64,000 bases of DNA, taken from positions 22,211 through 86,210 of the forward strand of contig CAMVID010000013.1 of NCBI GenBank assembly GCA_947167445.1, in the 5' to 3' direction. Under the pieces are notes generated by a model. That model saw only the letters and a list, made by a program, of their open reading frames with translations. It did no database searches and was not told the DNA's origin. Position 1 is the first letter of the stretch. The number at the start of each line of letters is the position of its first letter. Source of the stretch: G11 sp947167445 (GTDB lineage: Bacteria > Bacillota > Clostridia > Lachnospirales > Lachnospiraceae). Below, piece by piece: positions 33,579-42,574 of the stretch. The position numbers and the translations under genes are program-made.

Positions 33579-34907
33579 CTAGCAATAAAACGCGTCACTT
33601 ATCATGTAATTAAGCTTTGTGGCGTAATTGTAATCTTCAACGAGATGCACCACACAGTCCTCCACCAGTTCCTTGGGATCCGTTGTAAGGATTCCGTCAC
33701 GAACCTTTATGTACTGAAGGGGCATGTACTCTCGTAACATTCCCAAAGGAATCACCACCTTCGACATGTTGTCGAAAAGCTTCCCGATTGCCTCCTGCAT
33801 TTCAGGCTGTGCGAAGTAGTATCTGCATCTGTCTGAAAAGCTGTATTTTCTCTTAATGGCAAGTTCTGATTCGTTACCGTGGTAATGCTTCTTCCAGTTT
33901 CCCGGATTCTTAAGCATTGTCTCTTCCATAACCTCAATGAAGTGTGCCTGCTTTTCTTCCGGAACCAGTATTTTCTCCATCATTGAAAGAGCGAAAAGTC
34001 CTTCTCTTAATGAGAATGTAAGAGCCGGGCCAACCTTTAAGATTGCGATTCCGTCCTCCACCATTTCCTTAAGACATTCAGGTGGCTGATAGTCTGTGGA
34101 ATGTCCCTCCAAAACCACGTTGTCGTATTTCTTCATGGCTTCCACAAGATTGGCTGCGTTGGTTCTGTTGTAGTGAAAAACGTCTGCATCTCCGAACTCA
34201 ACTCCGGGCTGAACGACGATTCCTATGATGTTATCAAAAGCATCGTTAAGTCCTCTCTTCTCGAACTGCTCCTTATATACCGCCAGAGTCTTCTCAACTG
34301 CCTCGGGCTTTGTTACGCTGATTGAATCCTCAGCTTCCTGAGCACCTCCGGGAATGGGAACCTCGCTTCCGATAATAAAAGCAGGTCTCACTTCCTCAGG
34401 ATTCTTCTTTAAAAGTTCCTGATAAGCTTCCTCACAGGCCTCATAAAGAATCGCTCCTCTTCTTGCGATAGTCTCATCGCTTAACATTTCGTCTGTGGGG
34501 TCATCTGCCACTCTCATGCTGGTATCAAGGTGAATCTTCTTGAATCCCGCAAGGACAAATAACTTAACCAGTTCTATTGACTTCTCCATGGCTTCCTTCT
34601 CAGGCTCATTCTGCCATGTGAGAGGTCCCAGATGATCGCCTCCGAGAATTATTCTTTCTCTGGGAAAACCGATACCATCTGCAATTCTGTAAACAAAATC
34701 TCTGTAATCGGCAGGTTTCATTCCCGTGTAACCGCCGAACTGATTAACCTGATTGGCCGTAGCCTCAACAAGTACATAATCATCAAATCTCATTGCCTGC
34801 TTAAGGCACGCCTCGATAACCAGATCCGAAGCTGTGCAGAAGGAAGGAATACCGGCGTATTTCATTCCTCTTTTTCTCTTTGCAAGCATTTCCCTCATTG
34901 CATCCAT
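33579..34907 (-). CDS. gatZ: Tagatose-1,6-bisphosphate aldolase, non-catalytic subunit
   Basis: A 442-residue protein of the GatZ/KbaZ family (GIPSFCTASDLVIEACLKQA near residue 18, GGDHLGPLTWQNE near residue 88, IGSEVPIPGGA near 180). In enteric bacteria this subunit stabilises the catalytic GatY/KbaY subunit. A GatY-type aldolase gene lies 8 kb away on the other strand (43105-43953), and both have the same LacI-type operator upstream. ATG 34907 lies behind AGGAGG-like TTATTGGG sequence; the exact start is less sure. Confidence 0.85.
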   Translation of the reverse strand: MDAMREMLAKRKRGMKYAGIPSFCTASDLVIEACLKQAMRFDDYVLVEATANQVNQFGGYTGMKPADYRDFVYRIADGIGFPRERIILGGDHLGPLTWQNEPEKEAMEKSIELVKLFVLAGFKKIHLDTSMRVADDPTDEMLSDETIARRGAILYEACEEAYQELLKKNPEEVRPAFIIGSEVPIPGGAQEAEDSISVTKPEAVEKTLAVYKEQFEKRGLNDAFDNIIGIVVQPGVEFGDADVFHYNRTNAANLVEAMKKYDNVVLEGHSTDYQPPECLKEMVEDGIAILKVGPALTFSLREGLFALSMMEKILVPEEKQAHFIEVMEETMLKNPGNWKKHYHGNESELAIKRKYSFSDRCRYYFAQPEMQEAIGKLFDNMSKVVIPLGMLREYMPLQYIKVRDGILTTDPKELVEDCVVHLVEDYNYATKLNYMISDAFYC

Positions 34908-34937
34908 TACCCAATAACCTCCTGTGAACCTTCTTAA

Positions 34938-35954
34938 TTACTTGGCATCGGGACAGTCAACAATGAATCCGTCCTCATCCCAAAGATCATGCCAGTCATC
35001 AGCACCGGGCCATAAGAATACCTGGCCCTTAACCAGTCGGTTATTCTTCTCAAGGGTTGCAATGATTGCCATTTCCTCATCTGTAAGAGGCTCTGTCTGA
35101 GTTGCCTCAAGGTTTGATGTGTATTCCATCTCATGTACTGAGAAGGGAATGGGAATCTGTCCTCTCTGCATTGCCCACTTAAGACAGATAATTGCGGGGT
35201 GAACTCCGTGCTTCTCGGCGATGGCCTTAAACTCGGGAACCTGCATATCCGCAATGTCTGTAGCTTCCATGTCACGCTCAGGTCTCTGGGGAGAGCCAAG
35301 AGGCATGAAGCCTACGGGCTGAATCTTGTGAGCCACCAGCCAGTCAAAGAGTTCCTGCTGCTGGAAGCAGGGATGAAGCTCCATCTCACAAGCCACAGGC
35401 ATAATCTCGAACTTGTCGATTACCTGCTCCAACTTGGGAATTGTCATATTTGAAATTCCGATATGTCTGATAAGTCCTTTTCTTACAAGGTCTTCACACT
35501 GTCTGTAGGTATCCATGAACTCTGCAACCGAGAAGGGCTTTGAGTCAGGATTTCTTGAATCAACATCACAATGAGGTGCATGATAGTTGGGGAAAGGCCA
35601 GTGAATGAAGAAAAGGTCAATGTAATCGCACTGTAAATCCAAAATGGACTTGCGACATGACTTCTCAACTTCTCTGTGCATATCATTCCAAACCTTGGTC
35701 ATGATATACATGTCTTTTCTGTCTACTACTCCCTCGTCAAAAGCTGCCTTGAAAACCTGACCAATCTGGTCTTCGTTTCCGTAGCATGCTGCACAGTCAA
35801 ACATTCTATAGCCTGCTCTGATTGCTCCCGCCACTGCGTTTGAAACCTGCTCTGCGGTGAATCTGTCAGATCCGAATGTTCCCATTCCGATGCAGGGAAC
35901 CTTATCTCCGTTATAAAGTGTTATCTGTGGAACCTTTTTAGGATCAACTGCCAT
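34938..35954 (-). CDS. Aldo-keto reductase
   Basis: A 338-residue NAD(P)H-dependent reductase of the AKR fold. The tetrad is visible: aspartate in MFDCAACYGNE (tyrosine nearby), lysine in YIMTKVW and histidine in FFIHWPFP. A family-typical PLGSPQRPE stretch near residue 210 precedes the cofactor site. The substrate is unknown. In this operon it could reduce L-lactaldehyde to propanediol or act on a keto-sugar. GGAGGAG precedes ATG 35954. Confidence 0.82.
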   Translation of the reverse strand: MAVDPKKVPQITLYNGDKVPCIGMGTFGSDRFTAEQVSNAVAGAIRAGYRMFDCAACYGNEDQIGQVFKAAFDEGVVDRKDMYIMTKVWNDMHREVEKSCRKSILDLQCDYIDLFFIHWPFPNYHAPHCDVDSRNPDSKPFSVAEFMDTYRQCEDLVRKGLIRHIGISNMTIPKLEQVIDKFEIMPVACEMELHPCFQQQELFDWLVAHKIQPVGFMPLGSPQRPERDMEATDIADMQVPEFKAIAEKHGVHPAIICLKWAMQRGQIPIPFSVHEMEYTSNLEATQTEPLTDEEMAIIATLEKNNRLVKGQVFLWPGADDWHDLWDEDGFIVDCPDAK

Positions 35955-35970
35955 TTCTTTTTCTCCTCCG

Positions 35971-37020
35971 TTATGCTTCGCTGTCTATCAAAATCTTTCC
36001 CTTTACGGTCCCGGGTGTCTTGAACATCTCAAAGGCCGTGTCAATTTTAGAAAGGGGGATTTTCTTGAAAATAAATGAGTCGTCAAACTTCAACTCCCCG
36101 GTCTTAAAGTAATAAGCCGCCAGCTGCCACTCATCTCCCGGGAAGGGTGCCGAGTAACTCATCCATGAACCCGTCAGAATAAATTCCTTTCGGTTCATGT
36201 TCTCCCACTCTTCAACCGTGAAGGACAAATCCTTTGTGGGAGTTCCTATAAAGCAAACCTGAGCCTTATTGGCTGCAAGCTTAAATGCCATCTTCATGGT
36301 TATTGTGTTTCCGGCGGTCTCATATACGTAATCGAATCCTCTTCCGCCTGTGATCTCCTTAACCTGATCCATGAAGTCAGGCTTTGAAGAATTAACTCCA
36401 TAGTCGCATCCAAGTCTCTTGGCAAGATCAAGTCTCTCGTCCAGGATGTCAAAAACCGTCACGCTCTTGGCTCCGAAAATCTTTGCCCACTGGGCTGTCA
36501 TAAGACCTATGGTTCCGCCGCCTAAGATTGCCACATTCTTTCCGCCCTTGTAATCAACTCTTCTGAGGCCGTGAAGTGCAACTGTGGCAGGCTCGAAAAA
36601 TGCGCCCTTCTCAAAACTTACTTCATCGTCAAACTTAACTGCGTTCTTCTCGGGAACACACACATACTCTGCAAAGCTTCCGAATTCTCTGGAACCTATG
36701 AAGCTGTAATGCTTGCAGAGGCTGTAATTACCCTTCTGGCAGTCCTCACACTTCATACAGGGAACCAAAGGAATTCCTGCAACCCTGTCTCCAACCTTTA
36801 AGCTGGTTACTCCTTCTCCGACCTCCGCTACGGTTCCGGAAAACTCATGTCCCAAAACGTTCGGGAAATAGTGGCAGGCATCTCCGTTTACTCTTGGGAT
36901 GTCCGATCCGCAAATACCTGTGTACTTTACCTTGACAACAACCTTTCCGGGTAAAACCTCAGGCTTCTCAATCTCCTCGTAACGAATGTCATTCTTTGCG
37001 TGTACTACACCGGCTTTCAT
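35971..37020 (-). CDS. Zinc-dependent polyol dehydrogenase, galactitol-1-phosphate dehydrogenase-like
   Basis: A 349-residue medium-chain dehydrogenase. Catalytic zinc ligands are in GICGSD and GHEFSG, the structural zinc cysteines in CMKCEDCQKGNYSLC, and the NAD site is GGGTIGL (about 166). Stretches such as HYFPNVLGHEFSG, FIGSREFGSFAEY and GSWMSYSAPFPG resemble E. coli GatD as I recall it, so oxidation of galactitol-1-phosphate to tagatose-6-phosphate is a reasonable call. The kinase upstream and gatZ downstream agree. Another hexitol or keto-sugar is possible. Confidence 0.78.
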   Translation of the reverse strand: MKAGVVHAKNDIRYEEIEKPEVLPGKVVVKVKYTGICGSDIPRVNGDACHYFPNVLGHEFSGTVAEVGEGVTSLKVGDRVAGIPLVPCMKCEDCQKGNYSLCKHYSFIGSREFGSFAEYVCVPEKNAVKFDDEVSFEKGAFFEPATVALHGLRRVDYKGGKNVAILGGGTIGLMTAQWAKIFGAKSVTVFDILDERLDLAKRLGCDYGVNSSKPDFMDQVKEITGGRGFDYVYETAGNTITMKMAFKLAANKAQVCFIGTPTKDLSFTVEEWENMNRKEFILTGSWMSYSAPFPGDEWQLAAYYFKTGELKFDDSFIFKKIPLSKIDTAFEMFKTPGTVKGKILIDSEA

Positions 37021-37037
37021 AACTGCTCCTCTTTTCT

Positions 37038-38522
37038 TTAAGAATTTTTGAATGTGTCCTTAAGGTCCTCATAGAGTCTTAAGTACAATTCCATGTATTT
37101 CTTATATTCCTCATGATTTGTAAGGTTTGGTTCCTGAACCCTCGTTATCTCGATGGTGGAATCAACCGCCTGCTTGTAGTCTTTGTAAAGTCCCGAACCC
37201 ACTCCGGCAAGCAATGCCGCTCCAAGGGTTGTGGCTGTATCTGATGCGGGAACCTGAATTCTTCGTCCCGTAACATCCGCTTTAATCTGAGTCCAAAGGA
37301 TTGAGTTTGCCGAACCGCCCATGGCGTTTAAGGTTCCAATCTGGGCTCCTGTTTCCAACGCAGTCATAAGATTATGCTGTAAGGAAAAAGCCACGCCCTC
37401 CAAAATCGCTCTTACCATGTGGGCTCTTGTCTTGTCGAAGGACAATCCGTAAAAGACTCCCTTTGCATCCGGATCCCAGATTGGGGATCTCTCTCCTGCC
37501 ATGTATGGAAGGAAGATCACCCCGCCGGATCCCGGTGCTATATCTTCGGCGCCCCTTGTGAGCTCATCAAAGCTCATCCCTTCACCGAATTCCTGTCTGA
37601 ACCACTTAAGGGTTCCACCTCCTCCGACGGTACCGCCCTGAAGAAGCCATCTGTCCGGTACAACGTGGGGGCTTAATATCAATTTCTTATGTGCGAGAGC
37701 ATGATCCGTGCAGATGCTCATGCCCCCTGCCTGACCGCCCTGTTCCTGTGTCTGTCCGACTTCATAAACTCCCGCTCCAAGAGTTCCGCAAGCCGCATCA
37801 AGTCCACCCGCTACCACAGGTGTGCCTCCCGCAAGGCCTGTAAGCGATGCGGCCTGGGCAGAAATCTCTCCGACGATGTCGTCACACTTAAACAAGGGAG
37901 GTATTCTATCAAGTTCAAGTCCCAGATCCTCAGCCAGCTCTTCGTTATAGCAAAGATTCTTCATGTCAAAGAAGTGAATTCCGTATCCCTGACTCAAATC
38001 CTGGCTGAAGCAGCCCGTGAGCTTGTAGACGATATAACTGTTTGACTGTAAAAAATAAGCCGCTTTCTTGTATATTTCCGGCTTGTGCACCTTGAACCAA
38101 AGAAGCTTCGGTGTGGAGTAGGAAGGAAGGAAATCGTTACCTGAAATTTCAAAAATTCTGTCCTCTCCGACTAAACGTTTCGCTCTATCGCAAATTTCTC
38201 TGGCTCTGGTGTCCATCCAGATAGGTGTGCGATCCAGGACATTTCCGTCAATATCAACGGGAATTGCCGACCAGCTTTGCCCGTCCACTCCGATGGCTGC
38301 AATTTCGTCAGCCGAGAATTTCTTCATGTCCAGAATTTCCCGTATTGCCGCGCATATTGCGTCCCACCATTCGTTCGGATCCTGTTCCGCCCATCCGGGG
38401 TTCGGGTAGTAAACTTTGTATTCTTTGTTGGTCTGGGCGATAACTTTGCCCTTTATATCAAACACAGCCACCTTACAGGCTGAGGTTCCGATGTCTATTC
38501 CCATCAGGAGATTTTTACTCAT
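37038..38522 (-). CDS. FGGY-family carbohydrate kinase, XylB-like
   Basis: A 494-residue cytoplasmic kinase with the FGGY layout: GIDIGTSACKVAVFD at the N-terminus, GVDGQSWSAIPVD near residue 78, the catalytic aspartate in AGGLDAACGTLGAG near residue 240, and the C-terminal NAMGGSANSILWTQIKADVTGR. XylB-like kinases act on xylulose, but the gatD-like, gatZ and gatY neighbours suggest a hexitol or ketohexose. First gene of the operon, preceded by a perfect LacI operator. It contains a 14 bp copy of that operator near codon 112. Confidence 0.82.
   Translation of the reverse strand: MSKNLLMGIDIGTSACKVAVFDIKGKVIAQTNKEYKVYYPNPGWAEQDPNEWWDAICAAIREILDMKKFSADEIAAIGVDGQSWSAIPVDIDGNVLDRTPIWMDTRAREICDRAKRLVGEDRIFEISGNDFLPSYSTPKLLWFKVHKPEIYKKAAYFLQSNSYIVYKLTGCFSQDLSQGYGIHFFDMKNLCYNEELAEDLGLELDRIPPLFKCDDIVGEISAQAASLTGLAGGTPVVAGGLDAACGTLGAGVYEVGQTQEQGGQAGGMSICTDHALAHKKLILSPHVVPDRWLLQGGTVGGGGTLKWFRQEFGEGMSFDELTRGAEDIAPGSGGVIFLPYMAGERSPIWDPDAKGVFYGLSFDKTRAHMVRAILEGVAFSLQHNLMTALETGAQIGTLNAMGGSANSILWTQIKADVTGRRIQVPASDTATTLGAALLAGVGSGLYKDYKQAVDSTIEITRVQEPNLTNHEEYKKYMELYLRLYEDLKDTFKNS
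38173..38186. promoter_or_regulatory. Possible auxiliary LacI operator inside the kinase gene
   Basis: AAACGTTTCGCTCT is identical to 14 bp of the operator at 38535-38554, and the centres are 368 bp apart, close to 35 helical turns. It also encodes Arg-Ala-Lys-Arg in the kinase, so chance is not excluded. Confidence 0.3.
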
Positions 38523-38534
38523 TTTTGCTCCTCT

Positions 38535-38554
38535 AGAGCGAAACGTTTCGCTCT
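38535..38554. promoter_or_regulatory. LacI-family operator before the kinase operon
   Basis: AGAGCGAAACGTTTCGCTCT is a perfect 20 bp palindrome with the AACGTT centre of LacI-family sites. It lies between the predicted promoter and the kinase ATG (38522), overlapping the 5' leader. The LacI gene directly upstream is the likely regulator. Confidence 0.8.
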
Positions 38555-38560
38555 GCTGTC

Positions 38561-38586
38561 AAAAAAAATTGGGGGCCTTGGACCCC
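38561..38586 (-). terminator. Weak terminator-like hairpin in the kinase leader
   Basis: On the minus strand GGGG and CCCC pair around a 7 nt loop, followed by AATTTTTTTT. It may end the LacI transcript, or act as a leader element, since the predicted kinase promoter lies upstream. Confidence 0.45.
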
Positions 38587-38597
38587 GTCCTATTTGC

Positions 38598-38627
38598 ACT
38601 ATATCCTACAGGGGTTATAAACGTCAA
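38598..38627 (-). promoter_or_regulatory. Predicted promoter of the kinase-gatD-gatZ-ABC operon
   Basis: TTGACG (38627-38622) and TATAGT (38603-38598) are separated by 18 bp on the minus strand. The start near 38591 would place the operator at about +37 to +56, fitting a roadblock mode. Confidence 0.6.
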
Positions 38628-38698
38628 TACATATTTTGCAAAATTTAGTTTTTTGGCAGTAATTCACAAAATTGAGTGGCAAAATTTTGTTAGTATTT

Positions 38699-39697
38699 TT
38701 AGAGTTCTTTGATGGAATTTCCGGCTACAAGTGTGGTTGAAAGAGCAATCTCCATGGGCGATTCCTTCTCATTGGACTCTATTCTTCTAAGCAGAAGTTC
38801 CACAGCCTTCTCTCCCAGATCCTGCATGGGCTGGGCAATGGTGTAAACCTGAGGCTGAAGCACATGGAAGAAGAGCTGATCATCGAATCCCAAAAGAGAA
38901 ATGTCATCGGGAGATTTGAATCCCATTTCATTCATGGCAAGCATTCCGCCCAGAGTAATCTCGTAGTTACTCATGAACACGGCTGTAGGGCGGTCCTCAA
39001 GAGAAAGGAGCTGCTTCATTCCGTTATAACCGCTCTCTATTGAATGTCTGCCTCTTACCTGATACTCCTCAGGCACTTCAAGTCCCGCGTCCTTCATGGC
39101 GTCCATGAATCCGTTGTAACGCTCTCTACCTGTATATTCACGTTCCGAAGCAATAACCGCAATCTTCTTGTGATTCCTGCTAAAGAACTCCTTCATGGCA
39201 TAGTATACTGATTTTCTGTTGTCTATTCTTACGCAGTCGTACTGAGCATCTGAAAGAGAACGGTCCAAAAGAACGATGGGAATTCCTGCATTCTTTGCGG
39301 GAATGAGGAATTCTCCCGTTGTGGCAATAGGCAGAACGATAATTCCGTCCACCTTCTTGTTAATCAGATATTTAAGGTTCTCCTTCTCCAGTTCTTCATC
39401 ATCGCAGGAATCCACAATAAGCATTCCATAGCCCTTTCTTCTTAAGGCTGTGCTTACGTGATGGAGAATCATTCCGGAGAAAGGGCTCTCTACGCTGTAA
39501 ACGAGAATGCCCACAGTTCTTGTTCTGTTGGTAACCAGACCTCTTGCCAGCTCATTAACTTCATAGTGCAGCTCTTTGATGGCAGCCTCAATCTTCACCT
39601 TATTCTCGGGAAGCACATTGCCTCCGTTTAAATACTTTGAGATTGTTGCCAAAGAAAGGCCTGTACGTTCTTTTATATCTACTATCGTTGCCGGCAT
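38699..39697 (-). CDS. LacI-family transcriptional regulator
   Basis: A 332-residue repressor. The N-terminal helix-turn-helix has TIVDIKERTGLSLATISKYLNGG followed by the hinge-helix region (ELARGLVTNRTRTVGIL), then a sugar-binding domain (residues about 62-330) with LLGFDD near residue 268. ATG 39697 has AAAGGGAC upstream; an earlier ATG lengthens the N-terminus past the DNA-binding helices. The gene lies between fucI and the kinase operon. Sites at 38535 and 42584 are its probable targets, joining kinase/gatZ with gatY. Confidence 0.88.
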   Translation of the reverse strand: MPATIVDIKERTGLSLATISKYLNGGNVLPENKVKIEAAIKELHYEVNELARGLVTNRTRTVGILVYSVESPFSGMILHHVSTALRRKGYGMLIVDSCDDEELEKENLKYLINKKVDGIIVLPIATTGEFLIPAKNAGIPIVLLDRSLSDAQYDCVRIDNRKSVYYAMKEFFSRNHKKIAVIASEREYTGRERYNGFMDAMKDAGLEVPEEYQVRGRHSIESGYNGMKQLLSLEDRPTAVFMSNYEITLGGMLAMNEMGFKSPDDISLLGFDDQLFFHVLQPQVYTIAQPMQDLGEKAVELLLRRIESNEKESPMEIALSTTLVAGNSIKEL

Positions 39698-39776
39698 AGT
39701 CCAAAGTCCCTTTCGCAAAAGCCTCACCTTGGTGAAGCGTTTTGTTTATTGTAGCAGATTAGCAAGGGGTCTTCAA

Positions 39777-41585
39777 CTACCTCACGGTCTTGTAGAGAGG
39801 ACCATATGCCGCGCAAGCCCTGTAATCCTGGCCTTCCTTGTCACTTCCGAAGGCGTTCCAGGCTGCAGGACGGAAGATGTCATCCAAAGGAACATTATGC
39901 ATGCAGACAGGTATTCTTAACATGGATGCCATGGTAATAAGATCTGCACCAATATGTCCGCAGCTGATTGCTCCGTGGTTGGCTCCCCAGTTGTTCATTA
40001 CATCATATGCACTCTTAAAGGGCGAGCCTGCCAGTCCATCGGTTCTTGGTGCGAACCAGGTGCAGGGCCAGGTATAGTCTGTTCTCTTCCAAAGCACATC
40101 CGATACCTCATCAGGAAGATTAACGGTCCATCCTTCAACAATCTGAAGAACAGGGCCCAGATTCTTTATGAGGTTAAGTCTTATCATGGTTGCAGGCATT
40201 TCTGCTCTTGTGAGGAATCTTGCGGAATATCCCGCTCCTCTGAAGTAACCGTTGTCCGCAGGGCACCACTGCGTGGCATTCATCATGATTTCCATATCTT
40301 TTTCGGTTACGTCATACCACTCTTTCATTACGGCATTGCCGTTTTCATCCTTCACTTCACCGCAGGCATCGAGACAGCAGGCACCGGAATTGATAAGATG
40401 AATAAATCCGTCGGCCTCCTTTGCATGTCCCTCAATTTCATATCCCGTAACTCTCTTTACCGCATCGCCGCTCCAGTATGTTCTTACGTCTGCAAACATC
40501 TGGGCACGATTGGTGAGAAGCTTCATAAACATCATGCCGGCACCGTTTAAGGTGTCGTTTTCTGTGGCGAGGATGAAGGGCTCTCTCACACCGTTCCAGT
40601 CAAAGGAAGTGTTAAGAATCGCCTCGGGGAAATCACAGTTGGGCCAATGGTCCGTCCACTGACGCTGACCCTGGAAGCCACCGCAGATTGCGTTGTGACC
40701 TACGGCTTCCTCCTCACAGCCTTCGGGAAGGTTAGGATTACCCTGATACAGATCCTCGATGATAACTGCCATCTTTGCAGTAAACTCCCAGTCCTTCTCC
40801 TTTTGCTCGTCACTCTTTTTGACGAAGTCAGGATTCTTGTCAAAGCCCTGCTTTGCATACTTCTTTATCCAGGCCAAAGCCTTCTGATACTCCGCCTCGT
40901 TGTAAATATGTTCATCCATTCTTCTAAGGATTTCCACTTCATCAACGGACTCAACTCTCATTCCGAGATACTCCTCAAAGAAGTCCTGATTAATGATGGA
41001 ACCGCCGATTCCCATACACTGAGAGCCGATCTGAAGATAGGACTTATCCCTCATGGTAGCTGCAGCCACAGCTGCTCTTGCAAATCTTAACAGCTTGGTG
41101 CGAACATCCGAAGGAATCTCCATGTCGTCCGCATCCTTAACATCCTTTCCGTAAATTCCGAAAGCGGGAAGTCCCTTTTGGGCGTAGGTGGCAAGGACAC
41201 TTGCAAGATATACTGCCCCGGGACGTTCTGTGGCGTTAAGTCCCCATACGCCCTTTATGGTAAGGGGGTTCATGTCCATGGTTTCAGAGCCGTAGCACCA
41301 GCAGGGCGTAACGCTTAGAGTAATTGCAACGCCCTCTTTTCTGAACTTGGCCTCACAGGCTGCAGACTCGGCAACACGGCCTATGGTTGTGTCCGCAATA
41401 ATAACCTTTACAGGTTCTCCGTTTGAATATTTAAGATTCTCCTCAAACAGTTTCTTGGCGGAGCGGGCCATGTTCATGGTCTGTTCCTCCAGGGATTCAC
41501 GAACCTTCAAAGGTCCTCTTCTTCCGTCTATGATTGGTCTTATACCTATAACAGGATAGTCTCCGATATATCTGTTTGCAGCCAT
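39777..41585 (-). CDS. fucI: L-fucose isomerase
   Basis: A 602-residue Mn-dependent cytoplasmic isomerase converting L-fucose to L-fuculose. Recognisable parts are IGIRPIIDGRRGPLKVRESLE at the N-terminus, the WGLNATERPGAVYLA region, and the metal-site glutamate and aspartate region around YLQIGSQCMGIGGS and CGGFQGQRQWTDHWPN. The length is near the usual 590. GGAGG lies 8 nt before ATG 41585. D-arabinose isomerase activity is common in this family. A small hairpin (39721-39738) follows and may weaken readthrough into the LacI gene. Confidence 0.93.
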   Translation of the reverse strand: MAANRYIGDYPVIGIRPIIDGRRGPLKVRESLEEQTMNMARSAKKLFEENLKYSNGEPVKVIIADTTIGRVAESAACEAKFRKEGVAITLSVTPCWCYGSETMDMNPLTIKGVWGLNATERPGAVYLASVLATYAQKGLPAFGIYGKDVKDADDMEIPSDVRTKLLRFARAAVAAATMRDKSYLQIGSQCMGIGGSIINQDFFEEYLGMRVESVDEVEILRRMDEHIYNEAEYQKALAWIKKYAKQGFDKNPDFVKKSDEQKEKDWEFTAKMAVIIEDLYQGNPNLPEGCEEEAVGHNAICGGFQGQRQWTDHWPNCDFPEAILNTSFDWNGVREPFILATENDTLNGAGMMFMKLLTNRAQMFADVRTYWSGDAVKRVTGYEIEGHAKEADGFIHLINSGACCLDACGEVKDENGNAVMKEWYDVTEKDMEIMMNATQWCPADNGYFRGAGYSARFLTRAEMPATMIRLNLIKNLGPVLQIVEGWTVNLPDEVSDVLWKRTDYTWPCTWFAPRTDGLAGSPFKSAYDVMNNWGANHGAISCGHIGADLITMASMLRIPVCMHNVPLDDIFRPAAWNAFGSDKEGQDYRACAAYGPLYKTVR

Positions 41586-41619
41586 AATAAACCTCCTTGA
41601 TATTTGTGGTATTATCATG

Positions 41620-41647
41620 ATATTATCTGACTTAGGAAGAGAATCAA
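41620..41647 (-). promoter_or_regulatory. Predicted fucI promoter
   Basis: TTGATT (41647-41642) and TAATAT (41625-41620) are separated by 16 bp on the minus strand, 35 nt before the fucI ATG. The divergent AraC-type gene starts 70 nt further away. Confidence 0.45.
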
Positions 41648-41716
41648 AGGGAAATAGTTTGAAAAAATATAACGATATTCACCTTTTTTCATTTATGTAT
41701 TGCAACGAGGGGTAAC

Positions 41717-42568
41717 TTGAAATATATAGATTATAAAGAGAAAAGGACTCAGGGAACCTTTAATTTCCCAATAGCATATTACCATCAGACCAGCCTTTCT
41801 CCCCGCTATCACATGACCTATCACTGGCATCCTCACTGCGAGATAATGAGGATAATATCCGGTTCTTTCAATCTTACTCTGGATGATGAAACCGAGACTT
41901 ATAAGGCCGGAGATGTGATTTTTATCTCATCAGGTGTGCTTCACGGCGGAGAACCAAATGACTGTGTTTATGACTGCATTGTCTTTGATCTTGAGATGCT
42001 GCTTAAGGATAATCACGCCTGTGCTTCCGTAATAAGAAGCATATCTGCAGGCAAGATAAAGGTGGATACCCTTTTATCACAAAAATGTGACAAAATTCTC
42101 CCCATCGCTAAAGACCTTTCAGATGTGCTCTCAAGGAAGAAACCCGGTTTTGAGTTTATGACCCAGGGACTTTTGTATCTCCTTTTGGGAACCATAATGG
42201 AGGCGCGGTTATACAAAGAAAGTGCATACGATGTGGGCTCCGTCGACAGACTAAACTCACTGAAGAGCGTCCTTTCATATATATCAGGTTCATATCAGAA
42301 TGTCATAAGCCTTGAGGAGCTGGCGGGACTTGCCGGAATGAATCCCAAATACTTCTGCCGGTATTTTAAGAATATGACAGGGCGAACCCCCATAGATTAT
42401 CTGAATTATTTCAGGATAGAAAGTGCCTGCGAAATGCTTTCCACAAAGAACATTTCCATCAAGGAAACAGCCATATCCTGTGGCTTCTCCGATGAAAGCT
42501 ATTTCGTCAAGACCTTTAAGAAATATAAAAACACCACACCAAAACAGTATACAAAAAAGGAATTTTGA
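41717..42568 (+). CDS. AraC-family transcriptional regulator, probable fucose regulator
   Basis: A 283-residue protein: an N-terminal cupin-type sugar-binding domain with MTYHWHPHCEIMRIISG and GDVIFISSGVLHGG, then a C-terminal pair of helix-turn-helix motifs (ISLEELAGLAGMNPKYFCRYFK and IKETAISCGFSDESYFVKTFKK). The start is a TTG at 41717 with GAGGGG upstream. Divergent from fucI, so activation of fucI by fucose or a related sugar is likely. The C-terminus ends 6 nt before a lipoprotein gene. Confidence 0.85.
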   Translation: MKYIDYKEKRTQGTFNFPIAYYHQTSLSPRYHMTYHWHPHCEIMRIISGSFNLTLDDETETYKAGDVIFISSGVLHGGEPNDCVYDCIVFDLEMLLKDNHACASVIRSISAGKIKVDTLLSQKCDKILPIAKDLSDVLSRKKPGFEFMTQGLLYLLLGTIMEARLYKESAYDVGSVDRLNSLKSVLSYISGSYQNVISLEELAGLAGMNPKYFCRYFKNMTGRTPIDYLNYFRIESACEMLSTKNISIKETAISCGFSDESYFVKTFKKYKNTTPKQYTKKEF

Positions 42569-42574
42569 GTTAAA

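Noticed and set aside
39721..39738. Terminator after fucI
   Set aside because: The hairpin is short with only four T and no clear tract, so I mention it with fucI but do not list it as a terminator.
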